DNA from: Novispirillum itersonii
GTDB taxonomy: Bacteria > Pseudomonadota > Alphaproteobacteria > Rhodospirillales > Rhodospirillaceae
Reading direction: 5' to 3'
DNA: 64,000 nt
NCBI RefSeq assembly: GCF_014205675.1
Contig: NZ_JACIIX010000001.1
Coordinates: forward strand, 1 to 64,000
Each line of letters starts with the position of its first letter. The stretch's first letter is position 1. Below, piece after piece: positions 1 through 10,304 of this stretch. The position numbers and the translations under genes are program-made. The notes beneath the pieces were generated by a model that made no database searches, had not been told where the DNA came from, and saw only the letters and a list, made by a program, of their open reading frames with translations.

Positions 1-47
1 TCTGTTCCTCTGAAAATCTGCTGCGCTTCATATCGTCCGTCCTCTCG

Positions 48-1568
48 ATGGGCGGACTCTACTTTAAACTGGAGGAGTTTTCTCGAGGCAGGTCAGGCGC
101 ATTGAAAGAAAACGGGCACATTATCGCGGCTATCAGCCGATCCAATGCTATCGCTGAATTTGATCTGTCAGGAAAAGTTCTGACTGCGAATGATATTTTC
201 CTGACACTGACCGGCTACGGTCTGTCTGAAATCGTCGGGCAGTCCCATACTCTGCTGACCCCTGATCAGCCGCAGACGGCCAGCGGGGAAGAGTACGGCC
301 TGTGGGATCAGCTGCGGCAGGGCATTCCCTGTTCCGGGATCTTCCGCCGGATGACCCGGAACGGCGCCGCCCTGTGGATCCGGGGCAGCTACATGCCGGT
401 GATGAACGGCGGCAACCGCCCGTATAAGGTGGTCCTGCTGGCCACGGATATCACCGCCGACCGGCGGCAGACGCTGGACCAGTCCGGGCAGATCGACGCC
501 ATCAACCGGTCTCAGGCGGTCATTCACTTCAGCACCGACGGCACCGTCCAATGGGCCAATGACAATTTTCTGGCCGCCCTTGGCTACACCCTGCCCGAGG
601 TGGCGGGGCAGCACCACAGCCTGTTCCTCGATCCGGCGGAGCGGGACACCCCGGCCTACCGCGCCTTCTGGGATACCCTGCGCCGGGGGGAATACCACGT
701 CGGAGAATTCCGCCGCCGGGGCAAGGGCGGCAACGATGTGTGGATTCTGGCCAGCTATAACCCGATCTTCGATGACTGCGGCACTTTGGTGAAGGTGGTC
801 AAATTCGCCACCGACATCACCCCGCAGATCCAGCGGCGGCAGGCCCGTGCCCAGACCCAGAAACAGATCGACGGCGAGCTGACCGATGTGGTGCAGGCGA
901 TCACCGCCGCCACCGATCAGGCCGGGCAGATTTCCGCCGCCGCCACACGCTCGGCGGAAACGGTTCAGGCCATGGCATCAGGGGCAGAGGAACTGTCAGC
1001 CTCGGTCGGCGAAATCAGCCAGCAGGTGGCACAGGCGCTGGAGATTTCGACGGCGGCCGTGGAACAGGCCACCCATACCAACCGGGTGGTTTCTGACCTG
1101 ACGCAGGCTGCTGAACACATCAGCACCGTGGTCGGGCTGATCAACACCATCTCCAGCCAGACCAACCTGCTGGCCCTGAATGCCACCATTGAGGCCGCCC
1201 GCGCCGGTGAAGCCGGGAAAGGATTCGCCGTGGTCGCCAGCGAGGTGAAAAACCTTGCGACCCAGACCGGCCGGGCCACCGAGGAAATCTCCCGCCAGAT
1301 CAGCACGGTCCAGCAGAACACCCGCGAAGCTGTCGCCGCCATTCAGGGCATTGCCGGGACCATCGCCCGGATCAATGCCATCTCGACGGCGATTTCCGCC
1401 GCCGTGGAAGAACAGACCGCCGTCACCCGTGACCTGTCCGCCAGCATGCAAAGCACCAGCGCCGGGGTTGCCACCATCACCGACAACATCGGTCAGGTCG
1501 CCACCGGCCTCAACAGCATTCTGGGCGCATCGGAACGGGTGAAGGGGCAGAGTGCCTCGCTGCTGTAA
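48..1568 (+). CDS. Soluble PAS-PAS methyl-accepting chemotaxis protein
   Basis: Cytoplasmic chemoreceptor, 506 residues. There are two PAS sensor domains (about residues 25-140 and 150-265, each ending in the VVKFATDIT type of motif), then a methyl-accepting signalling domain. The signalling hairpin tip appears as the conserved run around [20 protein letters not shown], followed by [15 protein letters not shown]. No transmembrane segment or signal peptide is visible, so it probably senses an internal cue such as redox state, oxygen or flavin state, and signals to CheA/CheW. There is no C-terminal CheR-tethering pentapeptide. The start is uncertain: a TTG at 102 has an AGGCAGG-like ribosome site nearby, while ATG 48 gives the longest form. 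A paralogue follows 150 bases downstream. The family assignment is firm; the ligand is unknown. Confidence 0.93.
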   Translation: MGGLYFKLEEFSRGRSGALKENGHIIAAISRSNAIAEFDLSGKVLTANDIFLTLTGYGLSEIVGQSHTLLTPDQPQTASGEEYGLWDQLRQGIPCSGIFRRMTRNGAALWIRGSYMPVMNGGNRPYKVVLLATDITADRRQTLDQSGQIDAINRSQAVIHFSTDGTVQWANDNFLAALGYTLPEVAGQHHSLFLDPAERDTPAYRAFWDTLRRGEYHVGEFRRRGKGGNDVWILASYNPIFDDCGTLVKVVKFATDITPQIQRRQARAQTQKQIDGELTDVVQAITAATDQAGQISAAATRSAETVQAMASGAEELSASVGEISQQVAQALEISTAAVEQATHTNRVVSDLTQAAEHISTVVGLINTISSQTNLLALNATIEAARAGEAGKGFAVVASEVKNLATQTGRATEEISRQISTVQQNTREAVAAIQGIAGTIARINAISTAISAAVEEQTAVTRDLSASMQSTSAGVATITDNIGQVATGLNSILGASERVKGQSASLL

Positions 1569-1718
1569 GGAAAAGCATGCCGGATGGCGCCGAAACAGCG
1601 GGGCGCCAATATTCATACGTATTCACGCATTTTTATACCTTTTTATATCCCCCTTTCCGTACCGGAACCCTTCACACTGGCCGGTAAAATGCCACCGCGG
1701 GAAGAGGGAAGGCGCACC

Positions 1719-3194
1719 ATGCTCGGACGCAACCAGACCGAAAAACAAACCCTGCGGGCACTGGATCAATCCCACGCCATCATCACCTTTGCCCCGGATG
1801 GCATCATCCTGGATGCCAATCCTAATTTTCTGGGCATGATGGGCTATTCCCTGCCGGAGCTGCGCGGGCGTCATCATTCGGTCCTGCTGCCGGACGACCT
1901 GCGGGATGACCCCGGCACCTGCACCCTGTGGCAGCGCCTGAACCGGGGCGAGAGCGTTACCGACCAGGTCCGCCGCCGCAACCGCCACGGGGCCGATGTC
2001 TGGATCCGGGCGGTGTATTCACCGGTCAGGGATCCATCCGGAACGGTCATCAAAATCATCAAAACCGCCACCGACCAGACCACGGAACAGCTGGCCTCGC
2101 TGGCCAGCGAGGCCCTGATCCGCGCCATCAGCCGGTCGCAGGCGGTGATCCAGTTCTCGCCGGACGGCATCATTCTGGAGGCCAACCCGCTGTTTCTGGA
2201 AACCTTCGGCTACGGGCTCGCTGATATTGTCGGCCAGCATCACCGCATGTTCGTCCCCGGCCCGGACGCCACCTCTGCGGCCTATCAACAGTTCTGGGCA
2301 TCGCTGCGGACCGGACAGGCGGAAACCGCCGAGTTTCTACGGATGGGCCGGGACGGACGGCAGATCTGGATTCATGCCACCTATACCCCGGTCTGTGATT
2401 CCGGCGGGCGGGTGATCAAGGTGGTCAAAATCGCCAGCAACATCACCGCCGACGTCGAAGAACGCCAGCGCCGGGCGCTGGTCCAGCAGCGGATCGATCA
2501 GGAGCTGGCCACCGTCATTTCCATCCTTGACCGCGCCACCGGCCAATCCGCCGATGTGGCGGAAGATGCCGCCCGGTCATCGGGGACTGTCGCCGGATTG
2601 ACAGCGGACTCCGGGCAGATTGCCACCACCCTGACCGAGATTACCCGGCAGATGGAACAGGCCGCACACGTTGCCGCCGAGGCCGTGGACCGGGCCCAGC
2701 ACACCGACCGGACCGTGACCGCCCTGATGGACGCCAGCAACCGGATCGGTACGGTGCTGGACATGATTGCGGCCATCGCCAGCCAGACCAATCTTCTGGC
2801 CCTGAACGCCACCATCGAAGCGGCCCGGGCCGGAGATGCCGGGAAAGGCTTCGCCGTGGTCGCCGAGGAGGTGAAAGCCCTGTCTCAGCAGACCCGGCAG
2901 GCCACGGCCGAGATTGCCACCCAGATCACCCGCGTGCAAAAGGATACACAGGATGTCGCCGGGGCCATCGGCGGCGTAGCCGACAGCATCAGCCAGATCA
3001 GCACCCTGTCCACCAGTCTGGCCGGGGCCATCACGGCACAGGGGGACAAAGCCCGGACCATGAGGGAGTCCATGCAGTCAGCGTCGGAGACGGTCAACCG
3101 GATCTCCAGCCGGATTACCGAAGTTTCCGACGGGCTGAAGGATATTCACGGCGCGTCGCTGCGGATCAAGGAACAGAGCCAGTCTCTGGAATAG
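1719..3194 (+). CDS. Soluble PAS-PAS methyl-accepting chemotaxis protein (paralogue)
   Basis: Second cytoplasmic chemoreceptor, 491 residues from the chosen start. Two PAS domains (about 15-130 and 140-255) are followed by a methyl-accepting domain with the conserved tip ([20 protein letters not shown]) and [15 protein letters not shown]. Domain order and sequence follow the preceding gene closely, so the pair looks like a tandem duplication that has diverged. ATG 1719 is preferred over the longer open frame beginning at 1584. It has a purine-rich site (GAAGAGGGAAGG) just upstream, and its product aligns with the first receptor close to the start of PAS1. No membrane segments. The gene ends 9 bases before the stop of the convergent Lrp-type gene. 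The sensed signal is not deducible. Confidence 0.93.
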   Translation: MLGRNQTEKQTLRALDQSHAIITFAPDGIILDANPNFLGMMGYSLPELRGRHHSVLLPDDLRDDPGTCTLWQRLNRGESVTDQVRRRNRHGADVWIRAVYSPVRDPSGTVIKIIKTATDQTTEQLASLASEALIRAISRSQAVIQFSPDGIILEANPLFLETFGYGLADIVGQHHRMFVPGPDATSAAYQQFWASLRTGQAETAEFLRMGRDGRQIWIHATYTPVCDSGGRVIKVVKIASNITADVEERQRRALVQQRIDQELATVISILDRATGQSADVAEDAARSSGTVAGLTADSGQIATTLTEITRQMEQAAHVAAEAVDRAQHTDRTVTALMDASNRIGTVLDMIAAIASQTNLLALNATIEAARAGDAGKGFAVVAEEVKALSQQTRQATAEIATQITRVQKDTQDVAGAIGGVADSISQISTLSTSLAGAITAQGDKARTMRESMQSASETVNRISSRITEVSDGLKDIHGASLRIKEQSQSLE

Positions 3195-3203
3195 GCCACC
3201 CCC

Positions 3204-3671
3204 TCAGGGCTCAATCGGCAGCAGGTTGGAGGCTTTCAGCTCACGCAGGGACAGGTTGGAGCGGATGCTGGTGACCCCGGGCAGAAACCGCAGGACGGTT
3301 TCGACGAACTGGCTGTAATCATCCAGATCCTTCGCCACCACCACCAGCAGATAGTCGGCCTCTCCCGTTGTATTGTGACAGGAGAGGACGTTGGCGCTGG
3401 CCAGAACCGCCTGATGAAACGCCCGCGTCGCCTTTTCATCATGCTGGACGCAGCCAATCTGGACAAAGGCCATCACCCCCAGCCCCAGCTTCCGGCGGTT
3501 GAGAACGGCCTGATAGCCTTCAATAATCCCCGCCTCCTCAAGGCGCTTCAGCCGTCGCCAGCACGGCGTCTCACTCAGACCGAGGTCACTGGCCAGTCTG
3601 GCGTTGGAAAGACGACCATCTTTCTGTAACCGGGCAAGAATCTCGGCATCCACTCTGTCTATTTCAGACAT
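3204..3671 (-). CDS. Lrp/AsnC-family transcriptional regulator
   Basis: DNA-binding regulator of the feast/famine (Lrp/AsnC) family, 155 residues, the usual family length. The N-terminal winged helix-turn-helix is visible ([20 protein letters not shown], then [19 protein letters not shown]). The C-terminal half is the RAM ligand-binding and oligomerisation domain, with the characteristic [20 protein letters not shown] region. ATG 3671 gives the standard N-terminus [12 protein letters not shown]; a longer open frame upstream would add a non-homologous leader. It is divergent from the zinc alcohol dehydrogenase at 3817, with 145 bases between them, so it probably regulates that gene, itself, or both. 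The effector is not deducible, though family members commonly bind amino acids. Confidence 0.93.
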   Translation of the reverse strand: MSEIDRVDAEILARLQKDGRLSNARLASDLGLSETPCWRRLKRLEEAGIIEGYQAVLNRRKLGLGVMAFVQIGCVQHDEKATRAFHQAVLASANVLSCHNTTGEADYLLVVVAKDLDDYSQFVETVLRFLPGVTSIRSNLSLRELKASNLLPIEP

Positions 3672-3816
3672 TTCGGCAAACTCTTTCTTCTGCTGGCTTC
3701 TTTCAGGAAGAATGCCCCTGAAAGCGGGCCGCTGGAAGCCCCTTCGGCAAGACCCTTCCGGCCGATTCCAGATATCCTGTCCGGATCTGCCGAACCCGGG
3801 ACAGGAGACCCCCCAG

Positions 3817-4857
3817 ATGAAAGCCGTGCTGTATACCGCCTTCAACGAACGCCCACAGATCACCCGCCTGCCGGACCCGACACCGGACCCGCATGGCGTG
3901 GTGGTGCGGGTGATGGCCACCGGCGTCTGCCGCAGTGACTGGCACGGCTGGGTCGGCCATGACCCGGATATCGCCCTGCCGCATGTGCCGGGGCACGAAC
4001 TGGCCGGGGTGATTGAGGCGGTGGGCAAGGATGTCCGGCGCTGGAAGGTCGGGGACCGCGTGACCGTGCCCTTCGTCGGCGGCTGCGGGCACTGCCCGGA
4101 ATGCCACGCCGGACACCAGCAGGTGTGCCATGACCAGTTTCAGCCCGGCTTCACCCACTGGGGATCCTTTGCCGAATATGTGTCGATCCACCGGGCCGAC
4201 CTGAATCTGGTCGCCCTGCCGGACTCTGTCTCCTTCGCCACGGCGGCCAGTCTGGGCTGCCGGTTCGTCACCTCGTTCCGGGCGGTGGTCGATCAGGGCA
4301 AGGTTGCCGCCGGGCAATGGGTGGCGGTGCATGGCTGCGGCGGGGTCGGCCTGTCCGCGATCATGATCGCCAGCGCCCTCGGGGCCAATGTCGTCGCCGT
4401 TGATATCGCCGAAGACAAACTGGCGCTGGCCAGAGCCGTCGGTGCCGATATCACCGTCAATGCCGGTACGGTGGCCTCGGTCCCCGAGGCGGTGAGGGAA
4501 GCCACAGGCGGCGGTGCCCATGTCTCCCTCGACGCCCTCGGCCACCCGACCACCTGTTTCAACTCCATCCTGTCGCTGCGGCGGCGCGGCAAGCATGTGC
4601 AGGTCGGGCTGATGCTGGCCGACCACAGCACCCCGGCGGTGCCGATGAGCCGGGTGATTGCCCATGAGCTGGAAATTCTCGGCAGCCACGGCATGCAGGC
4701 CCACCGCTATGACGTGATGATGCCGATGATCCTGTCCGGGAAACTGAAACCGGAACGGCTGATCGGGGCGGAAATCAGTCTGGAACAGTCCATCGACGCC
4801 CTGATCAGCATGGACTCGTTCCGGGGCACCGGCACCACGGTTGTCACCACGTTCTGA
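3817..4857 (+). CDS. Zinc-dependent alcohol dehydrogenase (MDR family)
   Basis: Medium-chain dehydrogenase/reductase of 346 residues that oxidises alcohols, or reduces aldehydes, with NAD(P). Visible signatures are the catalytic-zinc Cys in [10 protein letters not shown], the zinc-ADH motif [12 protein letters not shown], the structural-zinc cysteines [15 protein letters not shown], and the nucleotide-binding glycine motif [12 protein letters not shown] 3817 has ACAGGAGA at good spacing and yields a family-like N-terminus (MKAVLYTAF). The physiological substrate cannot be read from the sequence. It is divergent from an Lrp/AsnC regulator, which suggests regulation by that protein. The gene is followed by a long stem-loop-rich intergenic region and then a convergent gene. 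Confidence 0.92.
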   Translation: MKAVLYTAFNERPQITRLPDPTPDPHGVVVRVMATGVCRSDWHGWVGHDPDIALPHVPGHELAGVIEAVGKDVRRWKVGDRVTVPFVGGCGHCPECHAGHQQVCHDQFQPGFTHWGSFAEYVSIHRADLNLVALPDSVSFATAASLGCRFVTSFRAVVDQGKVAAGQWVAVHGCGGVGLSAIMIASALGANVVAVDIAEDKLALARAVGADITVNAGTVASVPEAVREATGGGAHVSLDALGHPTTCFNSILSLRRRGKHVQVGLMLADHSTPAVPMSRVIAHELEILGSHGMQAHRYDVMMPMILSGKLKPERLIGAEISLEQSIDALISMDSFRGTGTTVVTTF

Positions 4858-4902
4858 GGGCGGGACCGGGAGGGGCCTGCGTCGGACAACCGCCCGATCC
4901 CT

Positions 4903-4923
4903 TCTGGGGATGATATCCCCAGA
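4903..4923. repeat. Stem-loop in intergenic element
   Basis: Perfect inverted repeat: TCTGGGGAT, loop GAT, ATCCCCAGA. It lies 46 bases downstream of the alcohol dehydrogenase stop. A T-rich stretch follows about 10 bases later (4929-4938), so it may act as that gene's terminator. Confidence 0.6.
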
Positions 4924-4956
4924 TCCCTGTTTCTTTTTTCAGAAAACAAAGGGGAG

Positions 4957-4980
4957 GTCTGGAGGCTTCCGCCTCCAGAC
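4957..4980. repeat. Stem-loop in intergenic element
   Basis: Perfect 10-base-arm inverted repeat: GTCTGGAGGC, loop TTCC, GCCTCCAGAC. It shares the TCTGG core with the stem-loop at 4903 and looks like part of the same composite element. Confidence 0.6.
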
Positions 4981-5060
4981 GGGTCCGGGCAGTCGCCCGT
5001 TCGCGACAGCGAAAGGACCGTCTTCTCCGAAGATCCACGGTCACTCTAAACCAACCTTGT

Positions 5061-5084
5061 ACGGGGCCATGAAAATGGCCCCGT
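5061..5084. repeat. Stem-loop repeat, copy 1
   Basis: Perfect inverted repeat ACGGGGCCAT, loop GAAA, ATGGCCCCGT. An almost identical copy sits 62 bases downstream at 5122-5149. GAAA is a stable tetraloop on the plus strand. There is no downstream T-run on either strand, so it is not a classical terminator. Confidence 0.65.
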
Positions 5085-5121
5085 CCGGCGGCCCCACGGG
5101 CCGCGTCCTTTGAAAAACCAT

Positions 5122-5149
5122 GTACGGGGCCATGAAAATGGCCCCGTAC
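5122..5149. repeat. Stem-loop repeat, copy 2
   Basis: Same stem-loop as at 5061-5084, extended to 12-base arms (GTACGGGGCCAT, GAAA, ATGGCCCCGTAC). A third, half copy (TACGGGGCCG) follows at about 5159. Confidence 0.65.
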
Positions 5150-5307
5150 TGGCCAAAGTACGGGGCCGTTTCCCATCCCCGGGGCCAATCCCGAAAGATC
5201 GGCCGTCAGGGTGGTCCGCCGGACCCGGGAGACGCACAACCCCGGCCCGGAAGCACTATGATCAGTCAGCGCCGCAACGGCAGCCCTGCCGGGATTCCGG
5301 CAAGGCC

Positions 5308-5949
5308 TCAGCCACGCAGCGCCGAAATGTTAGCGGCATAGGTCCCGTTTTTGAAGACGGCACTGCCCGCCACCAGCACGTTGGCCCCGGCAGCGGTACA
5401 GAGCGGGGCGGTCTCCGGCGTCACGCCGCCGTCCACTTCCAGCTCAATCGGGCGGTCGCCGATCATCTGCTTCAGACGGCGGATCTTTTCCACCTGAGAG
5501 TGGATGAACGACTGGCCGCCGAAGCCGGGGTTCACCGACATCACCAGAATCAGATCAACGGAATCCAGCACGTATTCCACCACCGATTCCGGAGTCGCCG
5601 GATTCAGCGACACCCCGGCCTTCTTGCCGAAGGAGCGGATCAGCTGAAGGGTGCGGTGCAGGTGCTTTCCGGCCTCGGCATGCACGGTGATGATGTCCGA
5701 CCCCGCCTTGGCGAAGGCTTCGACATAGGGGTCAACCGGGTCGATCATCAGATGCACATCAAACACCTTGGCGGTGTGCGGGCGCAGCGCCTGCACCACC
5801 GCCGGGCCGATGGTGATATTGGGCACATAGTGGCCGTCCATCACGTCGATATGGATGTAGTCGGCCCCGGCGGCGTCGATGGCGCGCACTTCCTCGCCCA
5901 GACGGGCGAAATCGGCAGACAGGATGCTGGGAGAAATCTTGACGGTCAT
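5308..5949 (-). CDS. rpe: Ribulose-phosphate 3-epimerase
   Basis: Interconverts ribulose 5-phosphate and xylulose 5-phosphate in the Calvin cycle and pentose phosphate pathway; cytoplasmic TIM barrel, 213 residues. Visible family motifs are [15 protein letters not shown], the metal/active-site [30 protein letters not shown] and ELEVDGGV, with a phosphate-binding [11 protein letters not shown] near the end. It is the last gene of the cbb cluster on the minus strand, about 100 bases after the aldolase gene and separated from it by a strong hairpin. In an autotrophic context it would be called cbbE. A stem-loop at 5283-5306 directly follows the stop codon. Confidence 0.96.
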   Translation of the reverse strand: MTVKISPSILSADFARLGEEVRAIDAAGADYIHIDVMDGHYVPNITIGPAVVQALRPHTAKVFDVHLMIDPVDPYVEAFAKAGSDIITVHAEAGKHLHRTLQLIRSFGKKAGVSLNPATPESVVEYVLDSVDLILVMSVNPGFGGQSFIHSQVEKIRRLKQMIGDRPIELEVDGGVTPETAPLCTAAGANVLVAGSAVFKNGTYAANISALRG

Positions 5950-6003
5950 GGCAGGATCCGGCGTCGGGGAGAAACGGGATATAGGGTCAGACTTGAAACG
6001 GCG

Positions 6004-6033
6004 AAAGGGCCGCCCCGCAGGGGGCAGCCCTTT
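6004..6033 (-). terminator. Hairpin between aldolase and epimerase genes
   Basis: Minus-strand stem of about 13 pairs with one mismatch: AAAGGGC and GCCCC arms on the plus strand, loop GCAG. It begins 17 bases after the aldolase stop. Read downstream, the tail is only TTTCGCC, so it may be a leaky terminator or attenuator that lowers epimerase expression rather than a full stop. Confidence 0.55.
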
Positions 6034-6050
6034 CCCGTGGAACCGGACCC

Positions 6051-7115
6051 TTAGGCGAACTTCGGATCCAGAGAACCGTCAGCGTACCGCTTGGCCATAT
6101 CCGCCAGCGGGATCGCCTTGATCTTGGAGGCCTTACCGGCCGCCTGGAAGCGTTCGAAGCGGTCAGCGCACAGCTTTTCCATGGCGTCCATCGCCGGCTT
6201 CATGTAGCCGCGCGGATCGAATTCCGACTTCTTCTCGGCGAAGACCTTGCGGATCGCCCCGGTGATCGCCATGCGGTTGTCGGTGTCGATGTTGATCTTA
6301 CGGACGCCGTACTTGATGCCTTCTTCGATTTCTTCCAGCGGCACGCCGAAGGTCTGCGGCATTTCACCACCGTACTGGTTGATGATGTCCTGAAGATCCT
6401 GCGGCACCGAGGAAGACCCGTGCATCACCAGATGGGTGTTCGGGCACTTGGCGTTGATCGCCTTCACCACGTTCATGGCGAGGATATCGCCGGTCGGCTT
6501 GCGGGTGAACTTGTAGGCGCCATGGCTGGTGCCGATGGCCACCGCCAGCGCATCGACCTTGGTACGGGCGATGAAGTCAGCGGCCTGATCCGGATCGGTC
6601 AGCAGCTGGGAGTGGTCGAGGGTGCCTTCGAAGCCGTGGCCGTCTTCCTTGTCGCCCTGCCCGGTTTCCAGCGAGCCGAGGCAGCCCAGTTCGCCTTCCA
6701 CCGACACACCGACCATGTGCGACATGCGGGTGACGTCAGCGGTGACGGTGACGTTGTAGTCGTAGGAGGCCGGGGTCTTGGCGTCTTCTTCCAGCGAGCC
6801 GTCCATCATGACGGAGGTGAAGCCGCTCATCACCGCCGACATGCAGGTGGAGCCGCTGTTGCCGTGGTCCTGATGCATGCAGACCGGGATTTCCGGGTAC
6901 ATTTCGGTCACCGCCAGAATCATGTGCTTGATCATGATGTCGCCGGCGTACTTGCGGGCACCGCGGCTGGCCTGAAGAATCACCGGCGCGTTGGTCTTGC
7001 GCGCGGCGTTCATGATCGCCAGCACCTGTTCCATGTTGTTCACGTTGAACGCCGGCATGCCGTAAGAATATTCGGCGGCATGGTCCAGCAGCTGGCGCAG
7101 GGTAATGACGGGCAT
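6051..7115 (-). CDS. cbbA: Class II fructose-bisphosphate aldolase, Calvin-cycle subtype
   Basis: Zinc-dependent aldolase, 354 residues, joining dihydroxyacetone phosphate with glyceraldehyde 3-phosphate or erythrose 4-phosphate. Visible features are the N-terminal [13 protein letters not shown], the catalytic and zinc-ligand stretch [10 protein letters not shown], the [11 protein letters not shown] zinc-histidine region, [10 protein letters not shown], and [12 protein letters not shown] near the phosphate site. Length and sequence match the long class II (Calvin cycle) subgroup. ATG 7115 is chosen because AGGAGAG lies just upstream; the open frame extends 12 codons further without a good ribosome site. 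It lies between transketolase and the epimerase in the cbb cluster. Confidence 0.94.
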   Translation of the reverse strand: MPVITLRQLLDHAAEYSYGMPAFNVNNMEQVLAIMNAARKTNAPVILQASRGARKYAGDIMIKHMILAVTEMYPEIPVCMHQDHGNSGSTCMSAVMSGFTSVMMDGSLEEDAKTPASYDYNVTVTADVTRMSHMVGVSVEGELGCLGSLETGQGDKEDGHGFEGTLDHSQLLTDPDQAADFIARTKVDALAVAIGTSHGAYKFTRKPTGDILAMNVVKAINAKCPNTHLVMHGSSSVPQDLQDIINQYGGEMPQTFGVPLEEIEEGIKYGVRKINIDTDNRMAITGAIRKVFAEKKSEFDPRGYMKPAMDAMEKLCADRFERFQAAGKASKIKAIPLADMAKRYADGSLDPKFA

Positions 7116-7151
7116 TGCAGTCTCTCCTAAAGCGGTCTGCGGTTTATGCAC

Positions 7152-7179
7152 CCCGGGGCGGCATGGCCTCCGCCCCGGG
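7152..7179 (-). repeat. Stem-loop between transketolase and aldolase genes
   Basis: Perfect 10-base arms (CCCGGGGCGG / CCGCCCCGGG) around an 8-base loop in the 81-base gap. There is no U-run on the minus strand, so it is more likely a processing or stability element, or an attenuator, than a classical terminator. Confidence 0.5.
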
Positions 7180-7196
7180 ATGTCGGTTTTGTAACG

Positions 7197-9179
7197 TTAA
7201 GCCTTCACCAGCTCTTCCGCCTTGGCGGCGACGGCGTCGGCAGTGATGCCGAACAGCTCGTACAGCTTTTCCGCCGGGGCCGAAGCGCCGAAGCCGGTCA
7301 TGCCGATCACCGCGCCGTCCAGCCCGGTGTAACGGTCCCAGCCGAAGGTGGACAGGGCTTCCACCGCCACCCGCGGGGCATCGCCCAGCACGGCCTTGCG
7401 GTAGGCCACCGGCTGGGCATCAAACAGCTCCCAGCACGGCATGGAGACGACAGCGGCCTTCACGCCCCTGGCGGCCAGCAGATCGCGGGCCTTCACGGCG
7501 ATTTCCACTTCAGAGCCGGAGGCCAGCAGGGTGACATCGCGGGCACCGTCGGTTTCGGACAGCACATAGGCGCCCTTGGCCGACAGGTTGACGGAAGCGT
7601 CATCGCGCAGGCACGGCAGGTTCTGGCGCGACAGGGCCAGCAGGCTGGGGCCGGTCGCGTTTTCCAGCGAGATCTGCCAACACTCGGCGGTTTCCACCAC
7701 GTCAGCCGGGCGGAACACCAGCAGGTTCGGCATGGCGCGCAGGCTGGCGACATGTTCCACCGGCTGGTGGGTCGGGCCGTCTTCACCCAGACCGATCGAG
7801 TCATGGGTCATGACATAGATGGTGCGGATGCCCATCAGCGCCGCCATGCGGATCGCCGGGCGGGCATAGTCGGTGAACACCAGGAAGGTGCCGCCGTAGG
7901 GGATGAAGCCGCCGTGCAGGGCCAGACCGTTCATCACCGAGGCCATACCGTGTTCGCGCACGCCGTAGTGGATGTAATTGCCACCCATGGCGTCCGGCAG
8001 GACCGATTTCATGTCCTTGGTGACGGTCAGGTTGGAATGGGTCAGGTCGGCAGAGCCGCCGACGATGGTCGGCAGGGCCGGAACGATGACTTCCAGCGCC
8101 ATCTGGCTGGCCTTGCGGGTGGCGACCTTGGTCTTTTCCGCGATGGCCTTTTCCTTCAGCGCGGTCAGACCGGCATCCCAGCCCTGCGGCAGGGCCCCGG
8201 ACAGGGCGGCATCGAAGGCAGCCTTGACGTCGGCCGGCAGGGCCGCCACGCGGGCATCCCATTCGGCACGGGCGGCAGCGCCACGGGCCCCGGCAGCCCG
8301 CCAGGCGGACAGCACGTCTTCCGGAATCTCGAACGGGGCATGCGGCCAGCCGAGCTTATCACGCATCCCGGCCAGTTCGGTGTCGCCCAGCGGCGCGCCG
8401 TGGGTCTTCTCGGTCCCGGCCAGAGTCGGGGCGCCGAAGCCGATCACGGTCTTACAGGCGATCATGGTCGGCTTGTCGGAGCTGCGGGCGGTTTCGATGG
8501 CGGCGGCCACAGCGTCCTGATCGTGGCCGTCAACGGCCAGCGTGTTCCAGCCGGCGGCGCGGAAGCGGGCATGCTGGTCTTCGGAGGTGGCCAGCGCCAC
8601 GTCGCCGTCGATGCAGATCGAGTTGTCATCCCACAGCACGATCAGCTTGTTCAGCTTCCAGTGCCCGGCCATGGCAATCGCTTCCTGCGAGATGCCTTCC
8701 ATCAGGCAGCCGTCCCCGGCGATGACATAGGTGAAGTGATCCACCGCAGCCTTGCCGTAACGGGCGGCCAGCATCTTTTCCGCCAGCGCGAAGCCGACGG
8801 CGTTGGTGATGCCCTGCCCCAGCGGGCCGGTGGTGGTTTCGGCCAGCGAGACATGGCCGTATTCCGGGTGACCGGCGGTCCTGGCGTTCAGCTGACGGAA
8901 GTTCTTCACTTCGTCGAGGGTGATGTCGGAATAGCCCAGCAGGTAGCCGAGGCTGTACAGCAGCATGGACCCATGGCCCGCCGACAGCACGAAGCGGTCG
9001 CGGTCCGCCCAGCGCGGGGCCGACGCGTCAAACTTCAGGAAGCGGGTGAACAGAACGGTGGCCACATCGGCCATGCCGAGCGGCATGCCGGGATGGCCGG
9101 ACTTGGCCTTCTGCACCGCATCGGCGGACAGGAAACGGATCGCGTTGGCCATCTTGGCGTTCAGGGTCTGCATGGTCAT
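7197..9179 (-). CDS. tkt: Transketolase
   Basis: Thiamine-diphosphate enzyme, 660 residues, typical for the family. It moves two-carbon units between sugar phosphates in the Calvin cycle and pentose phosphate pathway. Visible motifs are [16 protein letters not shown] at the N-terminus, the cofactor motif [48 protein letters not shown] in the pyrimidine-binding domain, and a C-terminal transketolase domain ending near [11 protein letters not shown]. It lies 144 bases after the phosphoribulokinase gene on the minus strand and would be cbbT in cbb nomenclature. ATG 9173 is an alternative start two codons in. Confidence 0.96.
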   Translation of the reverse strand: MTMQTLNAKMANAIRFLSADAVQKAKSGHPGMPLGMADVATVLFTRFLKFDASAPRWADRDRFVLSAGHGSMLLYSLGYLLGYSDITLDEVKNFRQLNARTAGHPEYGHVSLAETTTGPLGQGITNAVGFALAEKMLAARYGKAAVDHFTYVIAGDGCLMEGISQEAIAMAGHWKLNKLIVLWDDNSICIDGDVALATSEDQHARFRAAGWNTLAVDGHDQDAVAAAIETARSSDKPTMIACKTVIGFGAPTLAGTEKTHGAPLGDTELAGMRDKLGWPHAPFEIPEDVLSAWRAAGARGAAARAEWDARVAALPADVKAAFDAALSGALPQGWDAGLTALKEKAIAEKTKVATRKASQMALEVIVPALPTIVGGSADLTHSNLTVTKDMKSVLPDAMGGNYIHYGVREHGMASVMNGLALHGGFIPYGGTFLVFTDYARPAIRMAALMGIRTIYVMTHDSIGLGEDGPTHQPVEHVASLRAMPNLLVFRPADVVETAECWQISLENATGPSLLALSRQNLPCLRDDASVNLSAKGAYVLSETDGARDVTLLASGSEVEIAVKARDLLAARGVKAAVVSMPCWELFDAQPVAYRKAVLGDAPRVAVEALSTFGWDRYTGLDGAVIGMTGFGASAPAEKLYELFGITADAVAAKAEELVKA

Positions 9180-9323
9180 TGTCCGGGGGCTCTTCAGTGA
9201 CTCTCTGGTGCGGAGGGTGCGGGCGGAAAAACGCGGCGTGTCGGTTGGCGGATCTGCGCTGAGTGTGCAGTCTTGATTATGGCGTCATGAAGACGGTTTG
9301 TGCGGTCTGATACCGGATTCGGG

Positions 9324-10304
9324 TCAGATCGCATAGTGCCCCATTGCCGCTTTGATCAAATGATAGGTGATCAGCAGCTGCGACAGGGCCAGCGGATGGC
9401 TCATCCGGGTGTGCTGGTCCTCGTCCAGATACTGGCCGAGGTTGGCGCGCAGATGCCCGGCCTCCGGGATCAGATCCCACAGCAGGTCCTCCATCGCCTT
9501 GGCGCGGCGGTCCTCGACATCGCCCTCAATCTCCAGCACATCCACCGGCTTGCCGTCGATGTCGCGGGCCAGTTCCAGCCGGATACCGTTCTTGGCCCCT
9601 TCGACGATCGGCGTCAGATCCGGGTGTGGCAGGGTCGGGCGCAGAATGTGGCGGGCATTGAGGTTGTTGGTCCGCACCGGACTGACCGAGCCGTCGCGGC
9701 GGCGGAACGACAGCACCAGATCGGCAAAGGTCCGCTGCGGGCGGATGTGGGTCAGGGAGTCGCGCAGGCGGCGGTCCAGCTCGCGGCGGGCCTCGTCCTC
9801 GGTATAGCCGCGCTTGGCGATGTCGCGGCGCAGCTTCCACGCCGTGCGCAGTTCCTCTTCCGGCTCCAGATAGACCTTCACGTCGAAGCAGTCGCGCATG
9901 GCCCGGGTGGAATAGGTCAGCAGCCCCTCGACCAGAATGTAGTCCTTCGGCTCCACATAGACCGGGGCGCGCAGGGTGCCGTCGGAATGGTCGTAGACCG
10001 GCTTCAGGATCGCCCGCCCGGCGCGGAGCTGCTGGAGGTGCTGCTCCAGAATGTCCATGTAATTGGCCTGCGGATCAAACGGCGACAGGCCGCGCTCCGC
10101 CCGTTCCATGCGGGAATAGCGGTGGTAGTCATCGGTGCACAGCAGGGTCACCCGCTCCGGCCCGAAAATGGCGGCGATCCCGGCGGCCAGCGTGGTCTTC
10201 CCGGCCCCGGAGTCGCCGACGATCCCCAGAATCACCGGCTGTCCGGCCGGGCGGACCGGCAGGGTGGAGAGCGGCAGCTGTGGGGGCAGACGCGAGGACA
10301 TCAT
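9324..10304 (-). CDS. cbbP: Phosphoribulokinase, cyanobacterial/plant-like type
   Basis: Phosphorylates ribulose 5-phosphate to ribulose 1,5-bisphosphate, the step feeding RuBisCO; 326 residues. The P-loop is GDSGAGKTT (residues 30-38), followed by CTDDYHRYSRMERAERG, KPVYDHSDGTLRAPVYVEPK and ILVEGLL. This layout matches the longer type II (cyanobacterial/plant-like) enzymes rather than the roughly 290-residue proteobacterial CbbP. The regulatory P-loop cysteine of chloroplast enzymes is Ala34 here, so thioredoxin switching through that residue is not expected. The start overlaps the stop of the upstream bisphosphatase gene by four bases (ATGA), indicating translational coupling. The subtype call rests on remembered family sequences. 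Confidence 0.93.
   Translation of the reverse strand: MMSSRLPPQLPLSTLPVRPAGQPVILGIVGDSGAGKTTLAAGIAAIFGPERVTLLCTDDYHRYSRMERAERGLSPFDPQANYMDILEQHLQQLRAGRAILKPVYDHSDGTLRAPVYVEPKDYILVEGLLTYSTRAMRDCFDVKVYLEPEEELRTAWKLRRDIAKRGYTEDEARRELDRRLRDSLTHIRPQRTFADLVLSFRRRDGSVSPVRTNNLNARHILRPTLPHPDLTPIVEGAKNGIRLELARDIDGKPVDVLEIEGDVEDRRAKAMEDLLWDLIPEAGHLRANLGQYLDEDQHTRMSHPLALSQLLITYHLIKAAMGHYAI

Larger units (their letters stand above)
4858..5307. other. Intergenic region with several stem-loops, no gene seen
   Basis: This 450-base gap lies between two convergent genes. I see no credible coding region. It holds at least four perfect or near-perfect stem-loops (4903-4923, 4957-4980, 5061-5084, 5122-5149), a further partial copy of the last pair near 5159, and a stem-loop touching the end of rpe (5283-5306: 10-base arms with one mismatch, GATT loop). 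Some of these probably terminate the flanking genes. The number and mutual similarity suggest a repeated intergenic element family rather than terminators alone. Confidence 0.7.

Noticed and set aside
5061-5149. Riboswitch or small RNA between dehydrogenase and rpe
   Set aside because: The genes are convergent, so the region is downstream of both; no known riboswitch core was recognised.
7146-9200. Long open frame (684 codons) on the plus strand opposite transketolase
   Set aside because: His/Gly/Arg-rich translation with no family pattern; it mirrors the codon bias of the real minus-strand gene in GC-rich DNA.
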